From the NCBI GenBank assembly GCA_947034885.2, contig OX344752.2, positions 27,656,386 through 27,720,385 on the forward strand: DNA of 64,000 nt, written 5' to 3'. Position 1 is the stretch's first letter, and every line of letters begins with the position of its first letter. The notes under the pieces were generated by a model that was given only the letters and a program-made list of their open reading frames with translations, was not told the DNA's origin and ran no database searches. This DNA comes from Thuidium tamariscinum. Taxonomy: Eukaryota > Streptophyta > Bryopsida > Hypnales > Thuidiaceae. Shown here in pieces: positions 47,427 to 58,496 of this stretch. Both the position numbers and the translations under genes were made by a program.

Positions 47427-49424
47427 CCCCTGAAGGACCAAAGTGAGTTTTTTGGCAACATAGCAATTTTGGGCAACTCACTACAAATGGAGTTTTTATT
47501 TATTTTCCTTAAAATTTTGAGACAACATGTGTCCAAGGAGTAGCTTCAAGGCCCAACAATTTTCATAACTTTTGATTACAAAGTTAAGAAGTTATGGCAT
47601 AATATGTTGTTTTGTTTGAACTTGGGGCAGCCCGGGCAGCTGAAAAAACTTCTTCAAAAAAACTGTTTTTCAAAAGTGAAATTTCAAATTGATTCCTTAG
47701 GTTTTACAGACATGGGAAGCTTTGAATCATTCCATTTGGATTAAGGAGTCAAAAGTTATGAGGAATTTTAGTTTGCGGATAAGTATGGAGTCTTTGAACT
47801 AAAGTCATTTTAGCAACTATTCTAGAGCCTTTTATATAATCCAAAAAAATGGTGAAGAAAAAAGAGAAGGAGGAGGGCACATTTATACACTTTTGTTCTA
47901 TCCATGTGAATTTGGATTTGTGTGGAGTAAACAAATTTAATTTAGAACAATTTGATTTAGACTTAACGGTCCCATTTAGGGTTTTAGGAGGATGTAGGGT
48001 CCTATTTGTGCAACTATGTAGTAATATTGTACACTATAAAGTTTGAAATGTTTATTAGTATTACACAATGGCACAAATACAAAGGCTTATTTTAGATAGG
48101 TGATAGGTATATTTCACTTTATTTTTCATGTAGCTTTCAAAGTTTGATGAACTCACTACAATTACTTTCTAAACTCAATATCTCTTATTCTATGCATTCA
48201 AAATTTGAATTGATTAAAGGATTGACCTTTAAAAGGTACAATTAATCTAAAATGAAATATTGGGTTCCATTGTTTATATGAGGTTAAAGAAAAAACTCAA
48301 GTTGAAAACTAGAGTCCACTTGGATTTCAATGAATATGGTTTTAAATCATTTTCCTTATTGGCAATTGAGTTTCTTCAAAGATAATATAATTATGCATGA
48401 TTTATCTAATTCTCTCTTCAGAAGCAATATGTTCAAGCAATTTTTGTATCAAATAAGGAATCAAGTTAGATGTTTCTATTAACCCCTAAAGGTTTTTGAC
48501 TATGTTTTCACCAAAAATGCTCCAAAACTGCCATTTCTAATACAAGTGCAATTTTTTTAAACACATTCTTGACTCATGTAACCATGGGATCTTGTAGTAA
48601 GGTGGTTTGTAAACATGTGGAAAAAATTTCAGAAATTTCCACCGTGTAGATTGCAAGATATAAGCATTTGAATTGACAAAAATTGTTTTTTTATCCTTGC
48701 AAAAATCCGAGCAGCTGCACTTCACAAGGTCACATTTGTGTGAAAAAAATCAAAATGGTGGTTACTCTTTGGATTCATACTTCAATGCAAGTTGTCTACA
48801 TTCTCAAAAAATTTCAAACCATTTGGAATTGCACAACATATAGGAAAAAATAAGTAAATAGAAAGAAGTAAAAAATGAGCCAAAATACTAAATTGTGAAC
48901 ATTTTATTCATGGAATTGAAAATTTTCAATTCCAATGGTTAAAATGTTGTAATAAACAATCTACACCTTCTGTTTTTATTTTTTTCCAAAAATATGAAAA
49001 ATTGAATTAAATGAAGAATTTCAAACTTTTTTTGTACTGTAGAGATTCTATAATTGGCCGCAAACTACCCCAAACTCAAAATCTTCATAACTTTTGACTC
49101 ATTGATCAGAATGGATTGATTCAAAGCTTCCCATGTCTGTATAAACCTAAAGAACCAATTTGAAACTTCACTTTTAAGAAAAAAGTTTTTTTGAAGAAGT
49201 TTTTTCAGCTGCCCGGGCTGCCCGCCAAGTAAAGAAAACAACATATCCTACCATAACTTCTTAACCGTGAAGTCAAAAGTTAAGAAAATTGTCGGGCCTT
49301 AAAGCTACTCCTCGGGCACATATTGTATCAAAATTTCAAAGAAAAAAATAAAAACTCCATCTGTAGTGAGCTGCCCAAAAAATTTATGTTCTCAAAAAAC
49401 GCTATTCAGGGCTTTAAGGGTTAA
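47423..49424. mobile_element. TTAA-flanked element with long A-type inverted arms, 2.0 kb
   Basis: The left end is TTAACCCCTGAAGGACC and the right end is ...GCTTTAAGGGTTAA, with exact TTAA on both sides. The arms of about 400 bp are complementary: ggcagcccgggcagctgaaaa with cagctgcccgggctgcc, gctttgaatcattcc, cataacttttga. Internally, another TTAACCCCTAAAGG end lies at 48479 and runs with B-arm sequence to the same right end, so the block may be two copies in opposite orientation (48479-49424 being a 0.95-kb unit). Only chance frames occur inside. Confidence 0.75.
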
Positions 49425-49689
49425 GATGGACCAACAATAAAGTTCACCTTTCTAATGATAATACATGAGAATTTTGTTTTTTGTAATCAAATTGAGTTAC
49501 ATGAGAAAATGAAGTTTCCACTACTACATTTGTATTTCTTAAGTGACTTTGTTGTTGAAAGTTTAGAGACTTATCTATTCATACAGAAAACAAAGACATA
49601 TAGGAAGGAATCTATGTATAATATACATTCAAGGTATACATGTAAAACTATTTTTACCATGAATTGATAGATAGCATCACTTCTAATGT

Positions 49690-50230
49690 AGACAGATTAG
49701 AAGTTAGCCCATCTCATCACTCATCATTGTACAAAGATTTGAATTGATTAGTTATATCACTTTCCATTCAAATATAACGTGATATAGATTAGAGGATATG
49801 CCATCATTCTCATCATTGTATTCAATATGTGAGAAAATAGGCTATTTTTCTTTTACATTACCTCTTTGCTACCAAAATTTAGAGGCCACACCATCTCATT
49901 ACTCATCATTGTAAACAAATATGAATTGATGGTTGTATCACTTCCTATGCAAATACAACATGACTTAAAATTTGATGCCATGCCATCTCATTGTTGTATT
50001 CAATATTTAGAAAGATATGCTATTTTCCTTTACACCACTCCTTTGCTGCCAAAATTAGAGGTCATACCATTTTATTATTCATCACTATACACAAATATCA
50101 ATTGATCAGTTGTATCATTTCTAATGTAAATGTAATGTGATTATAATTAGACAACATGCTATCTCATTGTTGTATTCAATATGTAGAAAGACATTTCACT
50201 TTTTCTTTACATCATTTACATGTTGCCACT
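49690..50230. repeat. tandem array, three diverged units of about 180 bp
   Basis: Units begin near 49699, 49881 and 50056 with agaagttagcccatctcat, agaggccacaccatctcat and agaggtcataccattttat. All continue with tcatcat/atcact tgta..aaatat-aattgat and tgtattcaatat-tagaaa. Period and AT content are satellite-like. Confidence 0.8.
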
Positions 50231-50539
50231 TTTTAACATCACAAATGAAACATAATTTTTTAATCCTTATTGCTTAATTAATATGAGAATTATTATTATT
50301 TATTTGATAAGAAGAAATTATTATGACAAACAAAAAATAACTCTTCAACATCTACCAAATTTGACATTCTTATAGTAAAAACAATCCATTCTTGATTGCC
50401 TAGATCTTGACATATTAATTGTACATCATCTAATTATTTTTAGTTAGAAATTGTGAAAATATTAAATAAATGGAAATGCATACGATTGTAATGAGTGATA
50501 CTAGTGTATAATTATAGATTTTTTAGTTATTTTTCGAGC
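50231..50539. other. AT-rich spacer between two tandem arrays
   Basis: No gene or element was recognised. Confidence 0.4.
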
Positions 50540-51910
50540 TTAAATTATCCTCAAACATATATCTTTGGATCCTAGTTTCTTTAGTTGCATTTTTAGTACT
50601 ATTTGAAAGTTCTTTGTGAAGAGGGGTGCTTAGATTTTGTTTTGTAGCATTTAGACATATAGTATGAAAATTGTTGATTTTTGAATTACAGGCCAACCAA
50701 CCAATGCCACAGGGGCTACACTAGTCTCTATACTAAAATAGTGAAATTAGGTTGCCCTTGACTAATTTCTCAACATTCTACACTATATAAATATTTATTG
50801 TTACAGTATAAATTATTGCACTACTTTTGAATTAGTTATTGGTGTACTTGGAACACATGAACCTCTATATGTATAAATGAAAGTATTTGTAGAAATATTT
50901 GTTGATTTTGATGGCTTGTAGAGTACATTTCTCGGCATAAAACAACCTAATTGTAAAAGTAATCTAATTTCACTATTTAGTATTTGTTGTTTATTTTGTT
51001 TTATTTTCTATAATGAGATCTCCAAACTTATATGTCTTTTAGTCATGTTCTTGGTATGGTTGGAAAACTCCTTGCAAAGAGGATGCACAAGCTTTATTTT
51101 GTGGCATTGGAACCTATGGTGTGAAAGATATTGGATTTCAAAGTTTTCATGAATTAAAAAATTAAAAAAATATTTTTACTTTTATTATAAAATACTATGG
51201 CAAGGATACATTGCATACTAATCTACACCTTAAATGAGACTATTTTTTTTTGTTATAGTGAGATCTCCTAGACTATATGCCTTCTAGTTATGTTTAAGGT
51301 ACTATTGGAAAGCTTGTTGCAAAGCAAGGTGCATTAGGAATTTTTTTGGCATTGGGGCCTATAGTGTGAAAGAATTGAGATCAAAATTTTCATGACTAAA
51401 AAATTTGAAAAAAAAAATTTATTCTTATTTTTATTTTATTCTATTGTAGCAATGCCATGAAGTATAGTAGTCTATCTTTACATTAAATCAAATTAAATTG
51501 TTTGTTTGTTTTCTTTGTTAAGGTGAGATTTTCAAAACCTCACATATTTTAATTGGGTTCTTGGTATCATCAAAAAGTGCTTTGCAAGTGGAAGAGCATG
51601 GGCTTGTTTCATGGCATTTTGACTCACAATAGAAAAGATATTGAATTTGAGAGCTTTTATGGATTGATTATGGATTATAATTAATTAATATAATAATGAT
51701 AATACATTGTGGCAGTGGCATAGGGTACAATAATCTATACTTTAAATTTGGGTATATGTTTTATTTTGTTTGTTATAATGAAATCTTTGAAAATCATACT
51801 TTTTTATTTGTGTTCTTGGTAAAGTTGAGAAGTTCTTTGTAAGTAGGGTGCACGGACTTTGCTATGTGGTGTTCTTGCATGTAGCACAAAAGATAATAGC
51901 ATGTTTTATT
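50540..51910. repeat. diverged tandem array, about five units of 250-270 bp
   Basis: Units start near 50560, 51013, 51261, 51524 and 51779. They share gagatctc(c/t), tatgtcttttagt-atgttcttggta, gttggaaaa-ctccttgcaaag, tggcattg and tgtgaaagatattg. The first interval is longer (about 450 bp), as if a unit decayed or was interrupted. Satellite-like structure with no coding potential. Confidence 0.75.
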
Positions 51911-52487
51911 TTTTTTTGTCTTGTGTAACTATAGCAAAAGTCTTTGCATGCCAATTTTGAGCTTAAAATTTTCATTTTTGGGACAAAAATAGGACTAAAC
52001 CACCTCCAAAATGGCCAAGGTAGACATCCAATCGAGGTTTTCTTAAAAATAGTAAAACATTTTCTTAAATCATATTATGCTTAGAACTTTTATATGTACT
52101 TTCATTTCAAGTTTCGTATGAAATGGACAAACAATGCAAAAGTTATGAGTAAAAAACCACCTATTCAAGGCCAAGGGGACAAAAAATAGGATAAGTGTTT
52201 CTTGCAATTATCCATGTGATGTGAAAGTTATGGATTTTTGTATTATGGGTGAGTAGTATAAGGTTTCACTAGCTCAAATAATTTGCTTGAACAATCTCAC
52301 TCTTGTGATAAAATTCCATCGTACAAGGTAAACTACCCGATTACATACAAAATAGGAATAAAATCATTGTTAGCAAAATTGTAATAGTGGTGTTCATTTT
52401 AGAACTTGAATGTACCCCACTATTATAATTTTTCTTGCAATGGGCTTGCTCCCATTTTGTCCATAATGGGGTAGTTTACCTTGGCTA
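51911..52487. other. AT-rich gene-free DNA
   Basis: No gene was recognised between the tandem array and the next TTAA element. Confidence 0.4.
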
Positions 52488-53251
52488 TTAATCCCTAAAG
52501 CCCTAAGTTGCATTTTTTTTTGGCAATATAGTGATTTTGGGCAGTTGACTACAAATGGAGTTTTTATTTTTTTTCTTTGAAATTTTCACACAAGATGTGC
52601 CCAAGGAGTAACTTTAAGACCCAATAATTTTCATAACTTTTGACTTTGTGGTTAAAAAGTTATGGCATGATATGTGATTTTTTTTGCTCAACAGGCAACT
52701 CGGGCAGCTGAAAAAACTTCTTAGAAAAAAACTTTAAAAAAAAAGAAATTTCAAGTTGATTCTTTAGGCTTATGAAAACATAAAAAGCTTTGAATCATTC
52801 CATTTGGATTAAGAAGATGAAAGTTATGAGGAATTTTAGTTTGCAAGTAGGTAATAAATAATGAACTTCAAAGTTTATTTGAGCACCATACCTACCCACA
52901 AACTAAAATTCCTCATAACTTTCATCTTCTTAATCCATATGGAATGATTCAAAGCTTTCCATGCTTGTATAAACCTAAACAATCAACTTGAAATTTCACT
53001 TTTTAGAAAAAGTTTTTTTTAAGAAGTTTTTTTAGTTGCCTGGATTGCCCACCAAGAAAAGAAAATCACATATCATGCCATAACTTTTTAACCACAAAGT
53101 CAAAAGTTATGAAAATTGTTGGGGCTTAAAGCTACTCCTCGGGCACATCTTGTATGAAAATTAAAAAATAAAAAATAAAAACTCCATTCATAGTGAGCTG
53201 CCCCAAATTGCTAAATTGCCAAAAAATGCAGCTTAAGGCTTTAAGGGTTAA
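52488..53251. mobile_element. TTAA-flanked A-A foldback element, 764 bp
   Basis: The left end is TTAATCCCTAAAGCCC and the right end is ...GGCTTTAAGGGTTAA, with TTAA at both ends (52488-52491 and 53248-53251). Almost the entire length is a hairpin with arms of about 370 bp: gtgcccaaggagtaac/ctactcctcgggcac, cataacttttgactttgtgg/ccacaaagtcaaaagttatg, catttggattaagaagatgaaag/ctttcatcttcttaatccatatgg. It is the simplest family member, consisting of two A-arms with a loop of about 60 bp. Confidence 0.85.
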
Positions 53252-55560
53252 CAAATTCTTTTTTCCTTCATCTAGAATTATTACTGTTTTATTTATATAT
53301 TTGGGTGCAAATGTAAAGGGAAATTCTTTGCAAAACTGAAAGGTCGGAGGTGGTACAACCTTGCAAGGCAAAAGACTTGCCCTGTTCATTTGAGTATATG
53401 GTACCGTAGCCAGTACAAAAGTCCAGCATTGCAAAATTTTGACAAAAAAATTTGCCACGAATTTGACTACCTTTTTGCTGACCACACTATTTTAAAATAT
53501 ATTTGGTTTGGATGATAAGCCATACTGCTATGGCATTCAAGTAATAGGATAGAATCGACCTATAACTTTAGAAGATACCGACCTGTACACGTGTCAGTTC
53601 ATTACTACAGCAGCCAGAAATGCATTGAAGGTGGGCTCAATAGGGTTACCGTTGGGTTCTCTTGGGTAAATTGGTAAAAGTGAAAAAAGCCCCCTATTTT
53701 GAGCCATGTCTAGGGTATGATCTAGACCTCACATAGCTAATTTGGGGTCTTTCTTTACAAGTATGAATTCAGAATTTGTAAAAAGAATTACTTGTAAGAA
53801 ATAAAAAAATTCTTGTGTTTTCCCTTGAGGTAAATCTTCTTTGTTGGGCCTACCTTTGATGGTAGAATTTAACATTCTCTAAAATGCACAGTATGGAATG
53901 CATATGAATTCATTAATGTAGGAATTGGATAATTAGTGGATCACTTGATGAATCTTCATTTTTCTAAATTCTATATTAAATTTTTTTATTAAGCTTGAAA
54001 TGATCATATTGGACTAAGCACCTATCATTGTCTTATTTTTTGTTGGATTTTGGAATTGGTTGGATTTGCAGTTGGAAAACTTTAAATTTTTTTAGTACAT
54101 ATTTCTTTGAACATTTTCTAAAGAAACTATGAATTATAAGAGTGCTTACTCTAAACAAGCCCAAAATCAACTATGATCTTTCACATTGAGATTGTATAAG
54201 CTTCAATCTTTGAAGGCCTAAGACCTTTTTAAATTTAAGAACATCATTGCTTTTGAAGTGTTATAAGTCTAAATGTCACTAAGGTATGGAACTCTCAACC
54301 ACACAATATTGTAGTGTGTGCGTTGTAATGATGTGAGCAAATATTTGAAGTCATTTGGCTATATAGATTGTAAGATTAGAATGCTTTATATTGAAATAAG
54401 ATGGTGAAATTTTCCTTTGGAAGTGAAATTGGATCTCTGAACCTATCCAAATGAAAATACTTCAAATATGAAAGTACTTCAAAATTAGTACACAAATGCA
54501 TTGATGAATGAAAATATCATTTCATTGACTCATTGTCATTGTGTTACAAAATGGCTTTGAAATGTAAGAAAAATTAGCAAAAAGAAGTTACAAAAAGCAC
54601 ATCTATGGCTTAACAACCCTTTGCTAAAATACTTCTTAGTCATTCATAACTTGAATTAATATGAAATTTCAACCATGCAAACTAGATCAACATGCTTAGC
54701 TTTACCAATTTAAAAAAAATTAGAAATGGACATAGTACGAAAAAGAAATACCTAAAGCCACCAAAGTTTATTGTAATTCAAAAATGTTTAGATTTTGAAC
54801 TTTGAACTGCTCCCAAACATTCAAAACAACTTGGATTGACATGAATTTTTTATTGGAATAGAATTAATCGTAAACAAAATTCCATTTTGAAATTGAAACA
54901 CGGTCAAAAGGAAGCATAACTGAGAATAGTTGAAAAGAAACACGGCACAAAATCCCTTACAACTCAATTTTGGTGCTCCAAGGAATTTCATCTTGTCTTT
55001 TTTCCCAAAACTCCGACTCCTAGTTCCATATTGCCTATATTTTACGATTAACACTAACAACTAGATTTTAAAGTAACATAACCTAATAAATTTTATTGAA
55101 ATTGAATATTCCATAATACAAGCCTTCAAAGTTAAAGCCATCAAAATACAATTTGATAAACTCAAATTGAACCAATCAACTTTGATTGGCTTCCCCCAAA
55201 TCAATATATCTTGGATTGATTTGGAAATTTTACCACCCAAACTAAGAGAGAGAGAGAACATAGATTTCCCAACAAATTTTATTGAATGCTTTTAACTAGG
55301 CTCCTAGACTATGTGAGGACACTTTCAATCCCCTTGGTCTCTCATATCCACATATTTTGATTTAAAAAATATGTGGATATAAGAGAGAATTTTCAGATAC
55401 AATCTTGAAATAATCTAAATAAGACAATTCTTAAAGAAAAATGTTACTCCATACATTTTTTTTCCACATAAACTGATAAGTGCACAAATTTGAATACATA
55501 TAATAAATTCTACAACTGTATTATATTAAAAAAATTAATGGGTGAAACAAATATAAATTT
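53252..55560. other. AT-rich gene-free DNA
   Basis: No gene was recognised. A short perfect-looking inverted pair (ctcatatccacatatttt/aaaatatgtggatataag) occurs near 55340-55385 and may be a small hairpin. Confidence 0.45.
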
Positions 55561-58496
55561 ATTTCTTGGTGCACTCACTGAATTTACCATTGAAAATGAA
55601 AATACCAGTATCTGAGAATGACACAACTGAACAGTTCAAATTTTCAGCACAGCGAAAATTTTCTTGCAACTGAACCCAAGTGTTAAGAGGATGGAAGGAA
55701 TTTTTTACAGGTTTCAATTATCAAACAGGGGTAAAGCAGCTGCTCACCTGCAGCACCCAACACACCTTTTCCCCACTGGCATCAACAAGGGTGTACCTTA
55801 CTTATAACATAACCCAACACGATCAGGCCAGATTTGATCAACTACCCCAGGACTGCCTTACAGGGAAGACTCCACTGTCCTTGTTCATAGTACTCAACAA
55901 CTGCGTCATAGAATGGGAAAACAGAATAATATCTTCCACATTTGACTTCCAAAATGAAATTCAAGGTCTGCTATGCTGAAACAATACAATTCCCTCATTT
56001 TGAATTTTGAACATAACCTTGTACCACTGCCAACAAATTGCCCGTGCACTTTGTCAGCAAGTTCTAGTGCACAATCAGGTTGTAATGCCTGATTATGCAG
56101 GTTTGCCCACATGATTGGACATTGCAACTTTTTCATACAACAACCAATTTTCATCCCAAGTGTTCATCTTGTCTTATTGGTTTCGTAACAGTAGTTTGTC
56201 AGACAGCCGTTGGGAATGGCAGGGAAGAATGCACCTCCTCATCAGACTCTCCCCTCATCAACACATTTTCCCCTGCAATCCCCTCTTCCTTTGGCATTGC
56301 CCTGATGGGACTCTCTGTAACTTAACTTATTTCACAGCCTTGTCACACACATTGCTTTCAGTTTGGTTGGCAGTGATGGCAGCCTTACCTGAGTTTCTCC
56401 ACTGGTGTCCTGCTCCACCCCTTGTCCTTCCCATCATGCATTTGAGCCCCTCCTGTACTGTCCTGTACTAGAAGCTACCCTGATTAAGGGATTATGGTGT
56501 TTGAGAGAGATTTCAGTTTTCCATACTAACAGGTAAAAGCTGATCAAAGACGTGATCAGCTCTTGGTGTGCCACACACTGCCTTCATTGTCAATGCACAC
56601 AAAATGAAAATGATGATCAACGACTTTGTGATGTGAAAGAAGTAACAACTACAACATGTCCTCTGAACTTAATTTAATTGTATCCTATGACATTCTGCAC
56701 TAGAAAATTTCAAAGCTTCTTATCCGAGACCCCAAATAACATTTACTGTTGAAGCATGAAAGCAAGGACAGTACAACAACTCAAGGTAGAGACTGGTAAA
56801 AATCCTATGAGAACAAACACTAGAAATACTGCAAAACTTGTTGCTTTTCATTCCCTGAAATAGCAAAAAAACATGGGGGTTAACACAGCTCCAAATCTGC
56901 TGAATGAAAGGTGGCAAGGTCTGCTCTAGAGAGAGTGTTGATGAGACCACCTTGTTTTGCAGCATTTGATAGAATTTCCTGCATAGCTTCCATTCTCTTA
57001 GGTGCACATCAGATTGAAGCATGGAAGTAACTGGCATCATGAGTTTTTGCTTTGTTCAATAACATGCACTACAATTGAGGTTAATCAAGAGAAATCTGCC
57101 AAATAGTGAATATAAGTTTGGTAGGAATCATGAGATCCCGTTTCACACCACCACCAATAGGCCTCTCTAACTTAACCCAAAAGTGATTTTCTCTAGCTAC
57201 AAATATATTTCTAGTTTAGTTTTCCCACAGTTTGGTAGCTTGAAAAAGATTGATAAAACATGATTTTCAAATAGGGTACTTTGTCAGCTGAGAGTTGTAG
57301 AAAGCCAAAACCTAGCTAGAAGCTAAAACTTCAAGCTTAAATTATAAACAGAATCACCTCATGACCTTACGACCCAGTTATGCCCAGTTCAAGTTGCTGC
57401 ATGCTCCACGTTGTCCCAAGCACACACAAAAAACTGATAAGATATTTATGCACCTAATTGTGACCCCTTTCTAAATTGGTCCCTACAAAGTTTTTCTTAA
57501 AATGTATTGCCTCTGTCCAGGAGAGCCTAGGGTTACTTTTTAAGTACACCTATTTCCAAAGCTTTGAAAATTCATAGTTTATTCATAGAGGAGTCCTGAA
57601 AAAGCATAAGAATCTAAGAAGACTCTTTCAACTTCAAATAGGTCCAACATAAAAAATAGTCAATTTAAGAATTATTTGGACACAATTTGAAAGCAATTAG
57701 CTTATTTGGATGTTATTTGGATGCAATTAGGTGTAGTTACCTTACACCACCTATTAATGGCTGCAGAACACAGAGAAAATATATAAGATACTGCAGGATT
57801 TCATATATAAGAAGTTCTACCTTGAGTTCCAGATTACAGCAGCTTTGAGGTCGCCTAGCTGTAGCAAAACTGAGTCTTTTTTCCTTCTATTGTCAATCTT
57901 TTTAAGGAAACCACAGCCATATTCTTCAGTAATCAAGTTGAAAGTTTGAGACTTTCAGTGACTCTCTGTTGGCACCTCCCTGTCCAGCTTCATCTAATCA
58001 AACGTAAGTAAAACGTTACAAGTCACGTAGTACCCAAGGTTGTAGAAAGAGAAACAGCTTACCTGAGAGCATGCTTATGAACGATCAAACCGCATGAATC
58101 AAGAATACAGAATGCAGAATAAAGTTGACATGAAATTAGAGTAAAGATTGTATCTTCATTATAACTAAATTGTAAGAAAGCTCTACTACAGAGAGCTTCG
58201 CCTTTGATAAAATGGAAAAATCCAGAGAAATATAAACTAACCCGCACATGAGATATTAGTGCAGGAAAAATCTCTAAACAATGGCTTAAACCTAACAAAA
58301 AAAATGGGGCATTACACATATGAACAAGCTACCTGAGCTGCAAGAGCCAACATTAAGCATCCTGGCTTTTGAATTGCCAAGAGACATTTTTCAACATGAT
58401 AGTAAGGCATGTCGTTGGATAACTAGAAACCCCTGGCAAGCCAGGGAAACATGTTAAGCTCCACTTCTCCATCAACAAAACTCACAAGTTCATGAG
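55561..58496. other. transition zone downstream of the kinesin gene; no gene assigned
   Basis: GC content is higher than in the desert, similar to UTR or intron sequence of the flanking gene. Frames at 55680-55979 and 56115-56471 (plus) have no recognisable motif and poor protein character (Cys/Phe/Leu/His-rich). The last few hundred bp should contain the kinesin 3' UTR, but the polyadenylation site cannot be fixed. A separate non-coding or short gene cannot be excluded. Confidence 0.45.

Noticed and set aside
49690..51910. CRISPR-like array
   Set aside because: Repeats are long (180-270 bp), diverged and directly adjacent without unique spacers; this is plant nuclear tandem repeat.
53132..53485. 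117-codon minus-strand frame
   Set aside because: It runs across the right arm of the TTAA foldback into unrelated flanking DNA and has no motif.
56115..56471. 118-codon plus-strand frame with hydrophobic stretches
   Set aside because: No family resemblance, overlaps other frames, no splice or promoter context; kept as unassigned sequence.
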